Positions 34,012 to 42,513 of a stretch of 64,000 bases of DNA are shown here, piece after piece; the first letter of the stretch is position 1; each line of letters opens with the position of its first letter. The position numbers and the translations under genes were made by a program. The stretch comes from JALORV01 sp035498175 (GTDB taxonomy: Bacteria > Pseudomonadota > Gammaproteobacteria > Burkholderiales > Burkholderiaceae_F): assembly GCA_035498175.1 (NCBI GenBank), contig DATKAJ010000046.1, forward strand, positions 37,722-101,721, given 5' to 3'. The notes beneath the pieces were generated by a model that saw only the letters and a list, made by a program, of their open reading frames with translations, searched no databases and was not told the origin of the DNA.

Positions 34012-35418
34012 CTAGACGATCTTCGAGTAGCGCCGCGCGCGTTGGTCCGCACGCAGGTAACGATCGAAGGTCATGGCGATCGCCCGGACCAGCAGCTTGC
34101 CTTTGGGCGTCACGCTGATCCACTCCGGTGTGACCTCGACCAGGCCTTCATCCTCGAACATCTTCAGCTCAACAAGCTCGGTCTTGAAGTACTCGTCGAA
34201 CTTGATCAGGTGCACGGTTTCGATCGATTCCTTCGCGACTTCGAAGTGGCACATCAGCGACATGATCACCGCGCGGCGCAGGATGTCGTCGCGGTCGAGC
34301 GCAATGCCACGCGCGGTCGGAAGCATGTTCTGACCGAGCCGGTCGTAGTACTCCTCCACCGTACGCACGTTCTGTGAATACGTCGGCCCGATCTTGCTGA
34401 TTGCCGACACGCCAAGTCCGATGAGGTCGCAGTCGGGCCGAGTCGAATAGCCCTGGAAGTTGCGATGCAGCCGGCCTTGCCGCTGGGCGCGCGCGAGGTC
34501 GTCGCTGGTCTTCGCGAAATGATCCATGCCGACATAGTGATAGCCGGCATCGCTCAGGCGCTTGATGGCGTCGAACATGATGTTGAGCTTTTCTTCCGGT
34601 GACGGCAGGTCCGCGGCCTCGATGCGGCGCTGTGGCTTGAAGCGGTCCGGCAGGTGCGCATAGTGGTACAGCGCAATGCGCTCCGGTGACAGCACCATCA
34701 CCTTGTCGAGCGTGCGCGCGAAGGTCTGTCGCGTCTGCTTCGGCAATCCGTAGATCAGGTCGAGGTTGACCGACTTGAAGTCCGCCTTGCGGGCGGCTTC
34801 GATCGTCGCCTGCGTCATCTCGAAACTCTGCAGGCGGTTGACCGCACGCTGCACGTCGGGTTCGAAGTCCTGCACGCCGACCGACATCCGGTTGAAGCCG
34901 AGGCGGGCGAGTTCCGCCACTTTGTCCGGCGGCGTCGAACGCGGATCCACCTCGATCGAGAACTCGCCCTTGTCGCCCAGCGGAAAGCGCTCGGTCAGCA
35001 TCGCCATCAGTCGCGCCAGTTCCTCGTTGGTCAGGAACGTCGGCGTCCCGCCGCCGAAGTGCAGCTGCTCGATCTCGCGAGAGCCGGTCAGCAGATTGCA
35101 GGCAAGGTCCGCTTCGCGCTGCAGGTAACCGATGTACTCGCCTGCCTTGCTCTGGTCCTTGGTGATCACCTTGTTGCAGGCGCAGTAGTAACAGACCGTG
35201 CTGCAGAACGGCAGGTGCACGTAGAGCGAGAGCGATGCGGCGGCGACCGCTTTCTCGCGCGCCGCAAGCGCCTCGGCGAAGGCATGCGCCTCGAATGATT
35301 CGACGAAGCGGTCCGCGGTCGGATACGACGTGTAGCGCGGCCCGGGAATGTCAAAGCGGCGCAGGGTTGCCGGATCAGGCAACGCCACGTCGCCGCGGAC
35401 GGTCGTCAGCATCGACAT
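34012..35418 (-). CDS. hemN: Oxygen-independent coproporphyrinogen III oxidase
   Basis: Radical SAM enzyme that decarboxylates coproporphyrinogen III to protoporphyrinogen IX without O2. The 468-aa length fits HemN. The cluster motif is HLPFCSTVCYYCACNK (CxxxCxxC plus an extra Cys), preceded by PGPRYTSYPTADRF, and followed by LHFGGGTPTF and YGLPKQTRQTF. An ATG two codons downstream (35412) is an alternative start. A perfect FNR-type palindrome lies about 99 bases upstream, between hemN and fnr. Confidence 0.95.
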   Translation of the reverse strand: MSMLTTVRGDVALPDPATLRRFDIPGPRYTSYPTADRFVESFEAHAFAEALAAREKAVAAASLSLYVHLPFCSTVCYYCACNKVITKDQSKAGEYIGYLQREADLACNLLTGSREIEQLHFGGGTPTFLTNEELARLMAMLTERFPLGDKGEFSIEVDPRSTPPDKVAELARLGFNRMSVGVQDFEPDVQRAVNRLQSFEMTQATIEAARKADFKSVNLDLIYGLPKQTRQTFARTLDKVMVLSPERIALYHYAHLPDRFKPQRRIEAADLPSPEEKLNIMFDAIKRLSDAGYHYVGMDHFAKTSDDLARAQRQGRLHRNFQGYSTRPDCDLIGLGVSAISKIGPTYSQNVRTVEEYYDRLGQNMLPTARGIALDRDDILRRAVIMSLMCHFEVAKESIETVHLIKFDEYFKTELVELKMFEDEGLVEVTPEWISVTPKGKLLVRAIAMTFDRYLRADQRARRYSKIV

Positions 35419-35509
35419 GTTCCTTCTTGCCGGATGTGGGGCCGGCGTCTTGTGGGCCGGGCTCCTGCCGACCGATCAAGGTATTATTTCGGTCCGACCC
35501 CGAATTCGC

Positions 35510-35523
35510 TTGACCGGGGTCAA
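35510..35523. promoter_or_regulatory. FNR/ANR box between hemN and fnr
   Basis: Perfect palindrome TTGAC-CGGG-GTCAA, close to the FNR consensus TTGAT-N4-ATCAA. Its centre lies almost equally far from the hemN ATG (35418) and the fnr ATG (35616). Toward hemN an AT-rich -10 candidate (AATAAT, minus strand 35488-35483) lies about 31 bases from the centre, the spacing of a class II FNR-activated promoter. It could also set autoregulation of fnr. Confidence 0.8.
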
Positions 35524-35615
35524 TCGGCCGGACGCGGCGCACACAACAACCCTGCCAGCGCCGTGGCAATTCAAGCGGTTAAGAGAAGGGCCTCTCCGGA
35601 AGGGAGCTTTGTCGT

Positions 35616-36347
35616 ATGAACGCGCCACCGGTCAGTATCGCCAACCTGCGGGTTGCCTGTTCGAACTGCAATTTACGAGAACTTTGCCTGCCGGTCGGCC
35701 TCTCCCTGAAGGACGTCGAGCGACTGGACGAACTGGTCGCTACCCGCAAGCGGGTCAAACGCGGCGACTCGCTGTTTCGCGCCGGCGACCGCTTCGAGTC
35801 CCTCTACGCGGTGCGCCTCGGGTTCCTGAAGAGCACCGTGATGTCGCAGGACGGAAGGGAACAGGTCACGGGCTTCCATATGGCCGGTGAGCTGGTCGGG
35901 CTCGACGGCATCAGTACCGAGTCGCATTCGTGCGACACCGTAGCGCTCGAAGACACCGAAGTGTGCGTGATCCCATACGACCGTCTCGAGAACGTGGCGA
36001 GCGCGATGCCGGTGCTGCGCAACCACTTTCACAAGGTCATGAGCCGCGAGATCGTTCGCGAGCACGGCGTGATGCTGCTGCTCGGCAGCATGCACGCGGA
36101 AGAGCGGCTCGCCGCGTTCCTGCTGAACCTGTCGCAGCGTTTCGAGGCACGCGGCTATTCACGCACCGAGTTCGTGCTGCGCATGACGCGCGCCGAGATC
36201 GGCAGCTTCCTCGGCTTGAAACTCGAAACCGTGAGCCGCGTGCTGTCGCGCTTCGCACAGGACGGGCTGATCGACGTGAACCAGAAGCACGTACGTATCG
36301 TCAATCCCGACGGTTTGCGTCAGATCGTCTCCGGCCAGCCCAGCTAG
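35616..36347 (+). CDS. fnr: FNR/ANR-type oxygen-sensing Crp-family regulator
   Basis: Global regulator that senses O2 through a [4Fe-4S] cluster and switches on microaerobic genes. The 243-aa protein has the N-terminal ligand cluster CSNCNLRELC (C15, C18, C24) and the distant fourth Cys at 106 (SHSCDTVAL), a cAMP-binding-type beta roll, a dimer helix, and a helix-turn-helix with recognition helix LETVSRVLSRF, which carries the E-SR residues that read TTGAT half-sites. Ribosome site GGGAG precedes the ATG. The gene is divergent from hemN and convergent with the cco operon end. Confidence 0.95.
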   Translation: MNAPPVSIANLRVACSNCNLRELCLPVGLSLKDVERLDELVATRKRVKRGDSLFRAGDRFESLYAVRLGFLKSTVMSQDGREQVTGFHMAGELVGLDGISTESHSCDTVALEDTEVCVIPYDRLENVASAMPVLRNHFHKVMSREIVREHGVMLLLGSMHAEERLAAFLLNLSQRFEARGYSRTEFVLRMTRAEIGSFLGLKLETVSRVLSRFAQDGLIDVNQKHVRIVNPDGLRQIVSGQPS

Positions 36348-36350
36348 CCG

Positions 36351-36370
36351 GCGCAGTTTCTCAACTGCGC
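36351..36370. terminator. Hairpin between convergent fnr and the gene at 36361
   Basis: Perfect 8-bp inverted repeat GCGCAGTT / AACTGCGC with a TCTC loop. It starts four bases after the fnr stop and covers the stop codon of the minus-strand gene (36361-36363). There is no U-tract on either side. The layout is the same as the hairpin at 9322-9343. Confidence 0.5.
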
Positions 36371-36693
36371 TCGAGCGGCACGATCGCCTGCTCGGACACG
36401 CCTTCCCGCTTCGGACATCCGTCCGGCCGCTCGCCGGGCAGCATTGTGCAGCGATTGACCTCGAACGGCGACCGCGCCAGGAACACAGTCAGCGCGCTCG
36501 ACACGATCCCGATTCCCCACAGCGCGAAGAACCCGAGCGTGTAGACGAGCATGCGGTCGACCTCGACCGGATGTCCAAAAAGATGCAGGTCGCTCGGATC
36601 GAACAGCGAAAAGAACAGCAGCTCGGCCGCACAAGCCACCAGGAACGCCGGCCACACCACCCAGCCAACCCGCTGCATCTGGCTGTCTGACAT
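36361..36693 (-). CDS. Small two-helix membrane protein at the end of the cco operon
   Basis: A 110-aa protein with two clear hydrophobic segments (about 10-28, VGWVVWPAFLVACAAELLFF, and 46-70, MLVYTLGFFALWGIGIVSSALTVFL) and a C-terminal tail containing two Cys (EVNRCTML and DGCPKREG). No family recognised. It lies 30 bases after ccoH on the same strand, so it is probably the last gene of the cco operon. Confidence 0.7.
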   Translation of the reverse strand: MSDSQMQRVGWVVWPAFLVACAAELLFFSLFDPSDLHLFGHPVEVDRMLVYTLGFFALWGIGIVSSALTVFLARSPFEVNRCTMLPGERPDGCPKREGVSEQAIVPLERS

Positions 36694-36723
36694 CTTCTCC
36701 TCCTTCGCGCTGCGACCCTGACT

Positions 36724-37284
36724 CTAACGCGCCCGCATCCGGAACTCGCCACCCTGGCGCGTGGTGAACGAATCGTCGATGCGCCAGCGCGTCGATTCCA
36801 GCGCAACCTGCCAGGCGATCGCGACGCCCGGCAGCGCGGAGTGCGGAGCATTCAGGGTGCCGGCGTATACCGTGCGAGTCTGGTCCGGGTCGGTCTCTAT
36901 CTTCTGCAGCGTCGCGACCCGGTCTTCGCCGGACCGGCCGGGATGCACCAGCCGCAGTTCCACGGCCGATTCCGCCGGCTGCGCACGCTGCGAGCGGACT
37001 TCGACGCGCACCCGATCGCCGTCGGCGAGCCCGGCGAGCGCGACCTGCGCCTCGAGGCCGAGGACTTGCGCCAGCTGGGCGCGCGCGACCTCCTGGTTGA
37101 TCGCCAGGCCCTGCTTGTAATAGTCCGCCGCCACCGAACCATCGGAGGTGCGCACCGCCAGCACGGCACTGATCATGCTGCCGATGACCGCGGTCGCCGG
37201 CAGCGCGATCAGGAACCAGGGCCAGCGCTGCCTATACCAGGGCGGCGGGTTTCCGGACGTCGCGACTGCACCGTCACTCTTCAT
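36724..37284 (-). CDS. ccoH: FixH/CcoH family cbb3 oxidase assembly protein
   Basis: Membrane-anchored protein needed for assembly of the cbb3 oxidase. The 186-aa product has one transmembrane segment after a short cytoplasmic head (PWYRQRWPWFLIALPATAVIGSM, about 15-37), then SVAADYYKQGLAINQEVARAQ, the most conserved part of FixH, and a periplasmic beta-sandwich domain. The ATG overlaps the ccoG stop by four bases, the usual ccoG-ccoH order. Confidence 0.88.
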   Translation of the reverse strand: MKSDGAVATSGNPPPWYRQRWPWFLIALPATAVIGSMISAVLAVRTSDGSVAADYYKQGLAINQEVARAQLAQVLGLEAQVALAGLADGDRVRVEVRSQRAQPAESAVELRLVHPGRSGEDRVATLQKIETDPDQTRTVYAGTLNAPHSALPGVAIAWQVALESTRWRIDDSFTTRQGGEFRMRAR

Positions 37285-38768
37285 TTAGGCATCCCGAGGA
37301 ACACGGTCTTCTCTTCGACCGCGACGCGCGGGTCGTCGAGCGACTTGACCATGATGACGACCTTGTTCGCGCCAGCCGGAATGTCGTCGGCGCGCGCGCG
37401 CAGCCGCACCGGCACGGAGCGGGTGGTCGCCCCCGGCATTTCGAATGTCGGGTCCGAGGCGAGCATGAGACCCGGCAGTCCGAGCACACTGATCGAGTAC
37501 GTCCGGCTGTATTCGGCTGTGTTCATCACCTGCAGCCGATAGGTGTTCTCGATGCGGCCGTCCTCGGCCTCGCGGGCCAGCGCACCGCGGTCGCGGATGA
37601 CGTCGACCTTCAGGGGCACGCGCAGCACCAGCGCGACTGCGAGCGCTGCGGTCACCGCCAGCAGGATGCCGCTGTAGACCAGTATGCGCGGACGCAGCAC
37701 GTGGCTCCAGATTCCCTTCGCAGCGTAGTGATCGTGCAGCGCGCGCTCGGTCGAGTAGCGGATCAGGCCTTTCGGCAAACCGACCTTGTCCATCACGTAG
37801 TTGCAGGCGTCGATGCACTCGGCGCAGCCGATGCATTCGTACTGCAGCCCGTCGCGGATGTCGATTCCGGTCGGGCAGACCTGCACGCACAGTCCACAGG
37901 CCACGCAGTCGCCGAGGCTCTGCTCGGCGCGAGACGACTTCTTGCTTCCGGCACCGCGTGGTTCACCGCGTCCGCTGTCATAAGTCACGATCAGCGTGTC
38001 GGGATCGAACATCGCGCTCTGGAAGCGCGCGTACGGGCACATGTACTTGCACACCTGCTCGCGCAGCCAGCCGGCATTGCCGTAGGTGGCAAAGCCGTAG
38101 AACAGGATCCAGAACAGCGACCATCCGCCCGCGCCGAGCGTGACGACGTCGACCAGCAGCCCACGGATCGGCGTGAAGTAGCCGACGAACGTGAACCCGG
38201 TCCACAGCGCCACCGCGATCCACGCGCCGTGCTTGGCGGCCTTCAGCGCGAACTTGCGCGCCGACATCGGCTCCTTGTCGAGCCTCATGCGCTTCGCGCG
38301 GTCACCCTCGATGTGGCGCTCGATCCACATGAAGATCTCCGTGTAGACCGTCTGCGGACAGGCATAGCCGCACCAGAGCCGGCCGCCGACGGCCGTGAAC
38401 AGGAAAAGCGACAGCGCGGAGATGATCAAAATGGCCGTCAGGTAGATGATGTCCTGCGGCCACATCACCATGCCGAAGATGTAGAACTTGCGCGCCGCGA
38501 GGTCGAACAGCAGCGCCTGCCGTCCGTTCCATTGCAGCCACGGCAGGCCATAGAACACGACCTGCGTCACCCACACGGTTGCCCAGCGCCATTTCCGGAA
38601 CGAGCCGAGCGAATCGCCGATCTTCTGGCGCGGATAGATTTCCTCGCGCCTGGCGTAGAGCTGGATTTCGATCTCGCGCGGCGCAGCCGCGGAAGGGGCC
38701 GACGCCGCTGCCGCTTCATCCAGAGTGCGCCTCAACTCGATCGCGTCCTGCATGCCGTCATGATCCAT
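37281..38768 (-). CDS. ccoG: CcoG/RdxA/FixG cupric reductase of cbb3 assembly
   Basis: Membrane iron-sulfur protein that reduces copper for insertion into the cbb3 oxidase. The ~495-aa protein has several N-terminal transmembrane helices, the motif LWCGYACPQTVYTEIFMWIERHIEGDR, and two ferredoxin-type clusters (CVACGLCVQVCPTGIDIR and CIGCAECIDACN). A C-terminal immunoglobulin-like FixG domain follows. The open frame extends upstream to 38810 via a TTG; the ATG at 38768 is preferred, and one at 38753 is possible. It lies 54 bases after ccoP. Confidence 0.93.
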   Translation of the reverse strand: MDHDGMQDAIELRRTLDEAAAASAPSAAAPREIEIQLYARREEIYPRQKIGDSLGSFRKWRWATVWVTQVVFYGLPWLQWNGRQALLFDLAARKFYIFGMVMWPQDIIYLTAILIISALSLFLFTAVGGRLWCGYACPQTVYTEIFMWIERHIEGDRAKRMRLDKEPMSARKFALKAAKHGAWIAVALWTGFTFVGYFTPIRGLLVDVVTLGAGGWSLFWILFYGFATYGNAGWLREQVCKYMCPYARFQSAMFDPDTLIVTYDSGRGEPRGAGSKKSSRAEQSLGDCVACGLCVQVCPTGIDIRDGLQYECIGCAECIDACNYVMDKVGLPKGLIRYSTERALHDHYAAKGIWSHVLRPRILVYSGILLAVTAALAVALVLRVPLKVDVIRDRGALAREAEDGRIENTYRLQVMNTAEYSRTYSISVLGLPGLMLASDPTFEMPGATTRSVPVRLRARADDIPAGANKVVIMVKSLDDPRVAVEEKTVFLGMPK

Positions 38769-38822
38769 GAAGTGCAAAACGCGGCGCCCCGGACGCGGGT
38801 GCCGCGTCAACCGGTGCAGCGC

Positions 38823-39812
38823 CTACTTTCCCGGCGCCGGGGCCGCAGCGGGCTTGTTGCCGTTCGAGAGCGACCACACATAGGCCGCGACCAGATGGAT
38901 CTGCGCCGGCGTGAGGGTACCCTTCCACGACGGCATCGCGCTCTGGCCGGTCGATCCTGCCGTACCGCGCCCGGTAGTGATGGTCTGAACCACGTTCGGC
39001 ACAGTGCCGCCGTAGAGCCAGATGTTGTCGGTCAGGTTCGGCGCACCGAGCGCCTGGTTGCCCTTGCCGTCCGGGCCATGGCAGGCCGCGCAGATCGTCT
39101 CGAACTTCGACCTGCCGCGTGCGGCCTTGACCGAATCATGCGCCGAGCCTGAAAGCGACATCACGTAGTTGGCGACGTCTTCGACATCATCCTTGCTTCC
39201 GACCGCGGCGCCCATCGGCGGCATGACCCCGTTGCGACCGTCGGTGATCGAAGTCTCGATCGCCTCCGGCGTGCCGCCATAGAGCCAGTCGTTGTCGGTC
39301 AGGTTCGGAAACCCGCGCGAGCCGCGCGCATCCGAGCCGTGGCACTGCGCGCAGTTGTTCAGAAAGATGCGCTCGCCCATCTGGCGCGCGGTCGAATCGG
39401 CCGCCAGCTTCTCGACCGGCTGCGCCGAATAGGCGGCGAAGATCGGTGCCAGCCTGGTTTCGGCCGCGTTGACCTCGCGGTTGTACTGCTCGACCTGCGT
39501 CCATTTCAGCAGGCCGCTCCACTGCGTTCCGAGGCCCGGAAAAAGGATCAGGTACACGATCGAAAACAGCACCGTGATGTAGAACAGCCACACCCACCAG
39601 CGCGGCATCGGGTTGTGGAACTCCTGCAGGTCGCCGTCCCAGACGTGGCCGGTCGTCAGGATCTGCCCCTTGGCGTCGACCTGGGCCTTGATCGTGCGCC
39701 GGCCCTGCAGCCACAGGAAGATCGCGCAGCCGAGCACCGAGACGATCGTGATGATCGCGACGTAGTAATCCCAGAAGCCGCTGACAAACTGGCTCGCACC
39801 CGTGTCGTTCAT
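38823..39812 (-). CDS. ccoP: cbb3-type cytochrome c oxidase subunit III, dihaem
   Basis: Dihaem c-type subunit that passes electrons to the cbb3 oxidase. The 329-aa protein has two N-terminal transmembrane segments (about 17-36 and 73-93) separated by HVWDGDLQEFHNPMPRWW, which is characteristic of CcoP. Two haem sites follow, CAQCH (154-158) and CAACH (241-245), with axial Met candidates in MPPMG and SAMPSWKG. Its ATG overlaps the ccoQ stop (ATGA). Confidence 0.95.
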   Translation of the reverse strand: MNDTGASQFVSGFWDYYVAIITIVSVLGCAIFLWLQGRRTIKAQVDAKGQILTTGHVWDGDLQEFHNPMPRWWVWLFYITVLFSIVYLILFPGLGTQWSGLLKWTQVEQYNREVNAAETRLAPIFAAYSAQPVEKLAADSTARQMGERIFLNNCAQCHGSDARGSRGFPNLTDNDWLYGGTPEAIETSITDGRNGVMPPMGAAVGSKDDVEDVANYVMSLSGSAHDSVKAARGRSKFETICAACHGPDGKGNQALGAPNLTDNIWLYGGTVPNVVQTITTGRGTAGSTGQSAMPSWKGTLTPAQIHLVAAYVWSLSNGNKPAAAPAPGK

Positions 39813-39985
39813 TTGTCCTTCCCCCGATCCGCGCTGCCCCGTGCCTGCTCTTCATCGGCAAACGGCAGCTCCGACGCTTCCTTGAAACCCTTGCGCGCTC
39901 CCTTGCTGTAGGCCCAGGCGACGATCCCGACGAATCCGAGGAACCCCAGAACCATCAGCGCCGCGCGCAGGTCGTTCAGCTCCAT
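39809..39985 (-). CDS. ccoQ: cbb3-type oxidase small subunit CcoQ
   Basis: A 58-aa membrane protein: MELNDLRAALMVLG, one transmembrane segment (about 8-27) and a charged tail beginning YSKGARKGFKEA and ending ADRGKDK. Position between ccoO and ccoP, length and the single helix with a basic patch match CcoQ (FixQ), which stabilises the oxidase. The stop overlaps the ccoP start. It is too short to be found by length-filtered gene searches. Confidence 0.9.
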   Translation of the reverse strand: MELNDLRAALMVLGFLGFVGIVAWAYSKGARKGFKEASELPFADEEQARGSADRGKDK

Positions 39986-39997
39986 GACCGCAGCCGC

Positions 39998-40612
39998 TCA
40001 GCGCAGGCTCTTCAGTTCGACGCCGAGGCCCTGCAGGTACGCGATCACCGCGTCGAGTTCGGTCCGGCCATTCAGCGCTGCCGGCGCCGCAGCGATCTGC
40101 TCTTCGCTGTACGGCACGCCGATCGAGCGCAGCGCCTTCATCCGCGCCTGGATGTCAGAGCCATCGAGCTTCGTCTTTTCGAACCATGAATAGGCCGGCA
40201 TGTTGGATTCCGGCACGACGTCGCGCGGATTGTTGAAATGGATGCGATGCCATTCGTCCGAATAGCGCCCGCCGACGCGCGCCAGGTCCGGCCCGGTCCG
40301 CTTACTGCCCCACTGGAACGGATGGTCGTAGACGAATTCGCCGGCGACCGAATAGTGGCCGTAGCGCAGCGTCTCGGCGCGGAACGGCCGGATCATCTGC
40401 GAGTGGCAGTTGTAGCAGCCCTCGCGGATGTAGATGTCGCGGCCGGCGAGCCTCAGCGGCTCGTACGGCTGGATGCCCTTGACCGGCTGGATGACGTCGC
40501 GCTGGAAATACAGCGGCACGATCTCGACCAGGCCGCCGATCGCGATCGTCAGGATGACGAGGACGATCAGCAGCGGAACGCTCTGCTCGATCTGGTCATG
40601 CGTGAGTTTCAT
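39998..40612 (-). CDS. ccoO: cbb3-type cytochrome c oxidase subunit II, monohaem
   Basis: Membrane-anchored c-type cytochrome subunit. The 204-aa protein has one N-terminal transmembrane helix (about 12-32) and a haem site CYNCH (66-70) in the conserved REGCYNCHSQMIRPFRAET context. RTGPDLARVGGRYSDEWHRIHFNNPRDVVPESNMPAY supplies the axial Met. The start is the ATG at 40612 (MKLTHDQIEQS); upstream codons in frame belong to non-conserved sequence. It lies 23 bases after ccoN. Confidence 0.95.
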   Translation of the reverse strand: MKLTHDQIEQSVPLLIVLVILTIAIGGLVEIVPLYFQRDVIQPVKGIQPYEPLRLAGRDIYIREGCYNCHSQMIRPFRAETLRYGHYSVAGEFVYDHPFQWGSKRTGPDLARVGGRYSDEWHRIHFNNPRDVVPESNMPAYSWFEKTKLDGSDIQARMKALRSIGVPYSEEQIAAAPAALNGRTELDAVIAYLQGLGVELKSLR

Positions 40613-40635
40613 TGCGGTTCCTCGGGATCGTTGGC

Positions 40636-42069
40636 TCAAGCGTGCGCGACCGCCGCCGGCACCGGCGCGTCGACCGACTTGCCGGCGGCGATCGTCTTGT
40701 ATGTGTTCCACGCCATCAGCAGCATGCCGGCGAGGTACAGGAGTCCGCCGATCAGCCGGATCAGGTAGAACGGATAGGTCGACTTCACGCTCTCGATGAA
40801 CGTATAGGTGAGCGTGCCGTCCTCATTCACCGCGCGCCACATCAGCCCCTGCATCACGCCAGCGATCCACATCGCCGCGATGTAGACGACGATGCCGATC
40901 GTCGCCACCCAGAAGTGGGTCGTGACGAGCTTCATGCTGGCCATTTCGGTGCGGCCGTACAGGCGCGGCAGCAGGTAATAAATCGCACCGATCGACACCA
41001 GCCCGACCCAGCCGAGCGCACCCGAGTGCACGTGGCCGATCGTCCAGTCCGTGTAGTGACTGAGCGCGTTCACGGTCTTGATCGACATCATCGGCCCCTC
41101 GAAGGTCGACATGCCGTAGAACGACAGCGAGACGATCAGGAATTTCAGGATCGGGTCATCGCGCAGTTTGTGCCAGGCCCCCGACAACGTCATGATGCCG
41201 TTGATCATGCCGCCCCAGGAGGGCGCCAGCAGGATCAGCGAAAACAGCATCCCCAGCGTCTGCGCCCAGTCGGGCAGCGCGGTGTAGTGCAGGTGGTGCG
41301 GGCCCGCCCACATGTAGGTGAAAATGAGCGCCCAGAAGTGCACCACCGACAGCCGGTACGAGTACACCGGCCGACCGGCGGCCTTCGGCACGAAGTAGTA
41401 CATGATGCCGAGGAAGCCCGCGGTCAGGAAGAAGCCGACCGCGTTGTGGCCGTACCACCACTGCACCATCGCATCGGTCGCGCCCGCGTAGACCGGATAC
41501 GACTTCCACAACCCGGCCGGTACTTCGGCGCTGTTCACAAGGTGCAGCACCGCTACCGTGATGATGAACGCGCCGTAGAACCAGTTGGCGACATAAATGT
41601 GCTTTACCTTGCGCTTGACGATGGTGCCGAAGAAGACGACCGCGTAGGCCACCCACACCAGCGTGATCAGGACATCGATGGGCCACTCCAGTTCCGCGTA
41701 CTCCTTGCCGGTGGTGATGCCGAGCGGCAGCGTGACCGCGGCCAGCACGATCACCAGCTGCCAGCCCCAGAAAGTGAACGGAATCAGCGGCCCGCCCCAC
41801 AGGCGCGCCTGCGACGTGCGCTGCACGACGTAATAGCTGGTGGCGAAGAGCGCGCAGCCGCCGAACGCGAAGATCACAGCGTTGGTATGCAGCGGACGCA
41901 GCCGCCCGAAGCTCAGCCATGGCACGCCAAAATTGAGCTCAGGCCACGCCATCTGCGCCGCGATGATGATGCCCACCAGCATGCCGACAATGCCCCACAC
42001 CACGGTCATGACGGAGAACTGCCGCACGACTTTGTAGTTGTAGCTGTCCGTAGAGACGGCTGAGTTCAT
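40636..42069 (-). CDS. ccoN: cbb3-type cytochrome c oxidase subunit I
   Basis: Catalytic haem-copper subunit of the high-affinity oxidase used at low oxygen. The 477-aa protein has about 12 transmembrane helices, with haem and copper ligands in RPLHTNAVIFAFGG, WWYGHNAVGFFLTAGFLG (Cu/His-Tyr helix), GPHHLHYTALPDW and HYTDWTIGHVHSGALGW. The ATG at 42069 follows a GAGG ribosome site; a TTG five codons upstream is rejected. An FNR-type box lies about 165 bases upstream, after the ccoS gene, so ccoNOQPGH probably has its own microaerobic promoter. Confidence 0.96.
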   Translation of the reverse strand: MNSAVSTDSYNYKVVRQFSVMTVVWGIVGMLVGIIIAAQMAWPELNFGVPWLSFGRLRPLHTNAVIFAFGGCALFATSYYVVQRTSQARLWGGPLIPFTFWGWQLVIVLAAVTLPLGITTGKEYAELEWPIDVLITLVWVAYAVVFFGTIVKRKVKHIYVANWFYGAFIITVAVLHLVNSAEVPAGLWKSYPVYAGATDAMVQWWYGHNAVGFFLTAGFLGIMYYFVPKAAGRPVYSYRLSVVHFWALIFTYMWAGPHHLHYTALPDWAQTLGMLFSLILLAPSWGGMINGIMTLSGAWHKLRDDPILKFLIVSLSFYGMSTFEGPMMSIKTVNALSHYTDWTIGHVHSGALGWVGLVSIGAIYYLLPRLYGRTEMASMKLVTTHFWVATIGIVVYIAAMWIAGVMQGLMWRAVNEDGTLTYTFIESVKSTYPFYLIRLIGGLLYLAGMLLMAWNTYKTIAAGKSVDAPVPAAVAHA

Positions 42070-42229
42070 GTGATCCTCATGCAATAGGCCTTAGGCGACC
42101 CCGCGCACTGGCGTACGCGGGTCGGCGTGGGGCGGGTTCTACGCTTTTTTCTGTCCACCGGCCTGACGACTGCTGCTGGCCGCGCTCCGATACCCGGGGG
42201 CATGGTAGAAACCCGGTGCCGCGCCGCGA

Positions 42230-42243
42230 TTGATTCATGTCAA
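42230..42243. promoter_or_regulatory. FNR box upstream of ccoN
   Basis: TTGAT-TCAT-GTCAA, one base from the FNR consensus, in the ccoS-ccoN gap. On the minus strand a TACCAT -10 candidate (42207-42202) lies about 32 bases from the box centre, the spacing of an FNR-activated class II promoter. It predicts induction of the cbb3 oxidase at low oxygen by the FNR protein encoded at 35616. Confidence 0.8.
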
Positions 42244-42285
42244 CCGCAGGGGAAGACCGCGCCACGAGTACGCGAAAGTGTAGCG

Positions 42286-42498
42286 TCAGCGGGCGTGCGG
42301 ATCGCTCTTCGGACCCGTGCGCTCCACCGCAGTGTCATCAGCGTCGGATTCGTGCGGGTCAGGCTCGTCTCGCAGGATGCGCGCGCCGGCATCGTCCAGG
42401 CGTTCGAACTGGCCGGACAGCACCGCCCAGACCAGGATGCCGGCGATCGCCAGCACCAGCAGCACCGACAGCGGGATCAACAGGTAGAGCGACTCCAT
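42286..42498 (-). CDS. ccoS: cbb3-type oxidase assembly protein CcoS
   Basis: A 70-aa protein with one N-terminal transmembrane segment (MESLYLLIPLSVLLVLAIAG), followed by WAVLSGQFERLDDAGARIL, the conserved CcoS motif (FxxLxxxGxxIL). It then has an acidic variable tail. Needed for haem/copper maturation of CcoN in species where it has been tested. It follows ccoI by 15 bases and precedes ccoN. Confidence 0.93.
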   Translation of the reverse strand: MESLYLLIPLSVLLVLAIAGILVWAVLSGQFERLDDAGARILRDEPDPHESDADDTAVERTGPKSDPHAR

Positions 42499-42513
42499 GT
42501 CGCCTTGAAGTGA

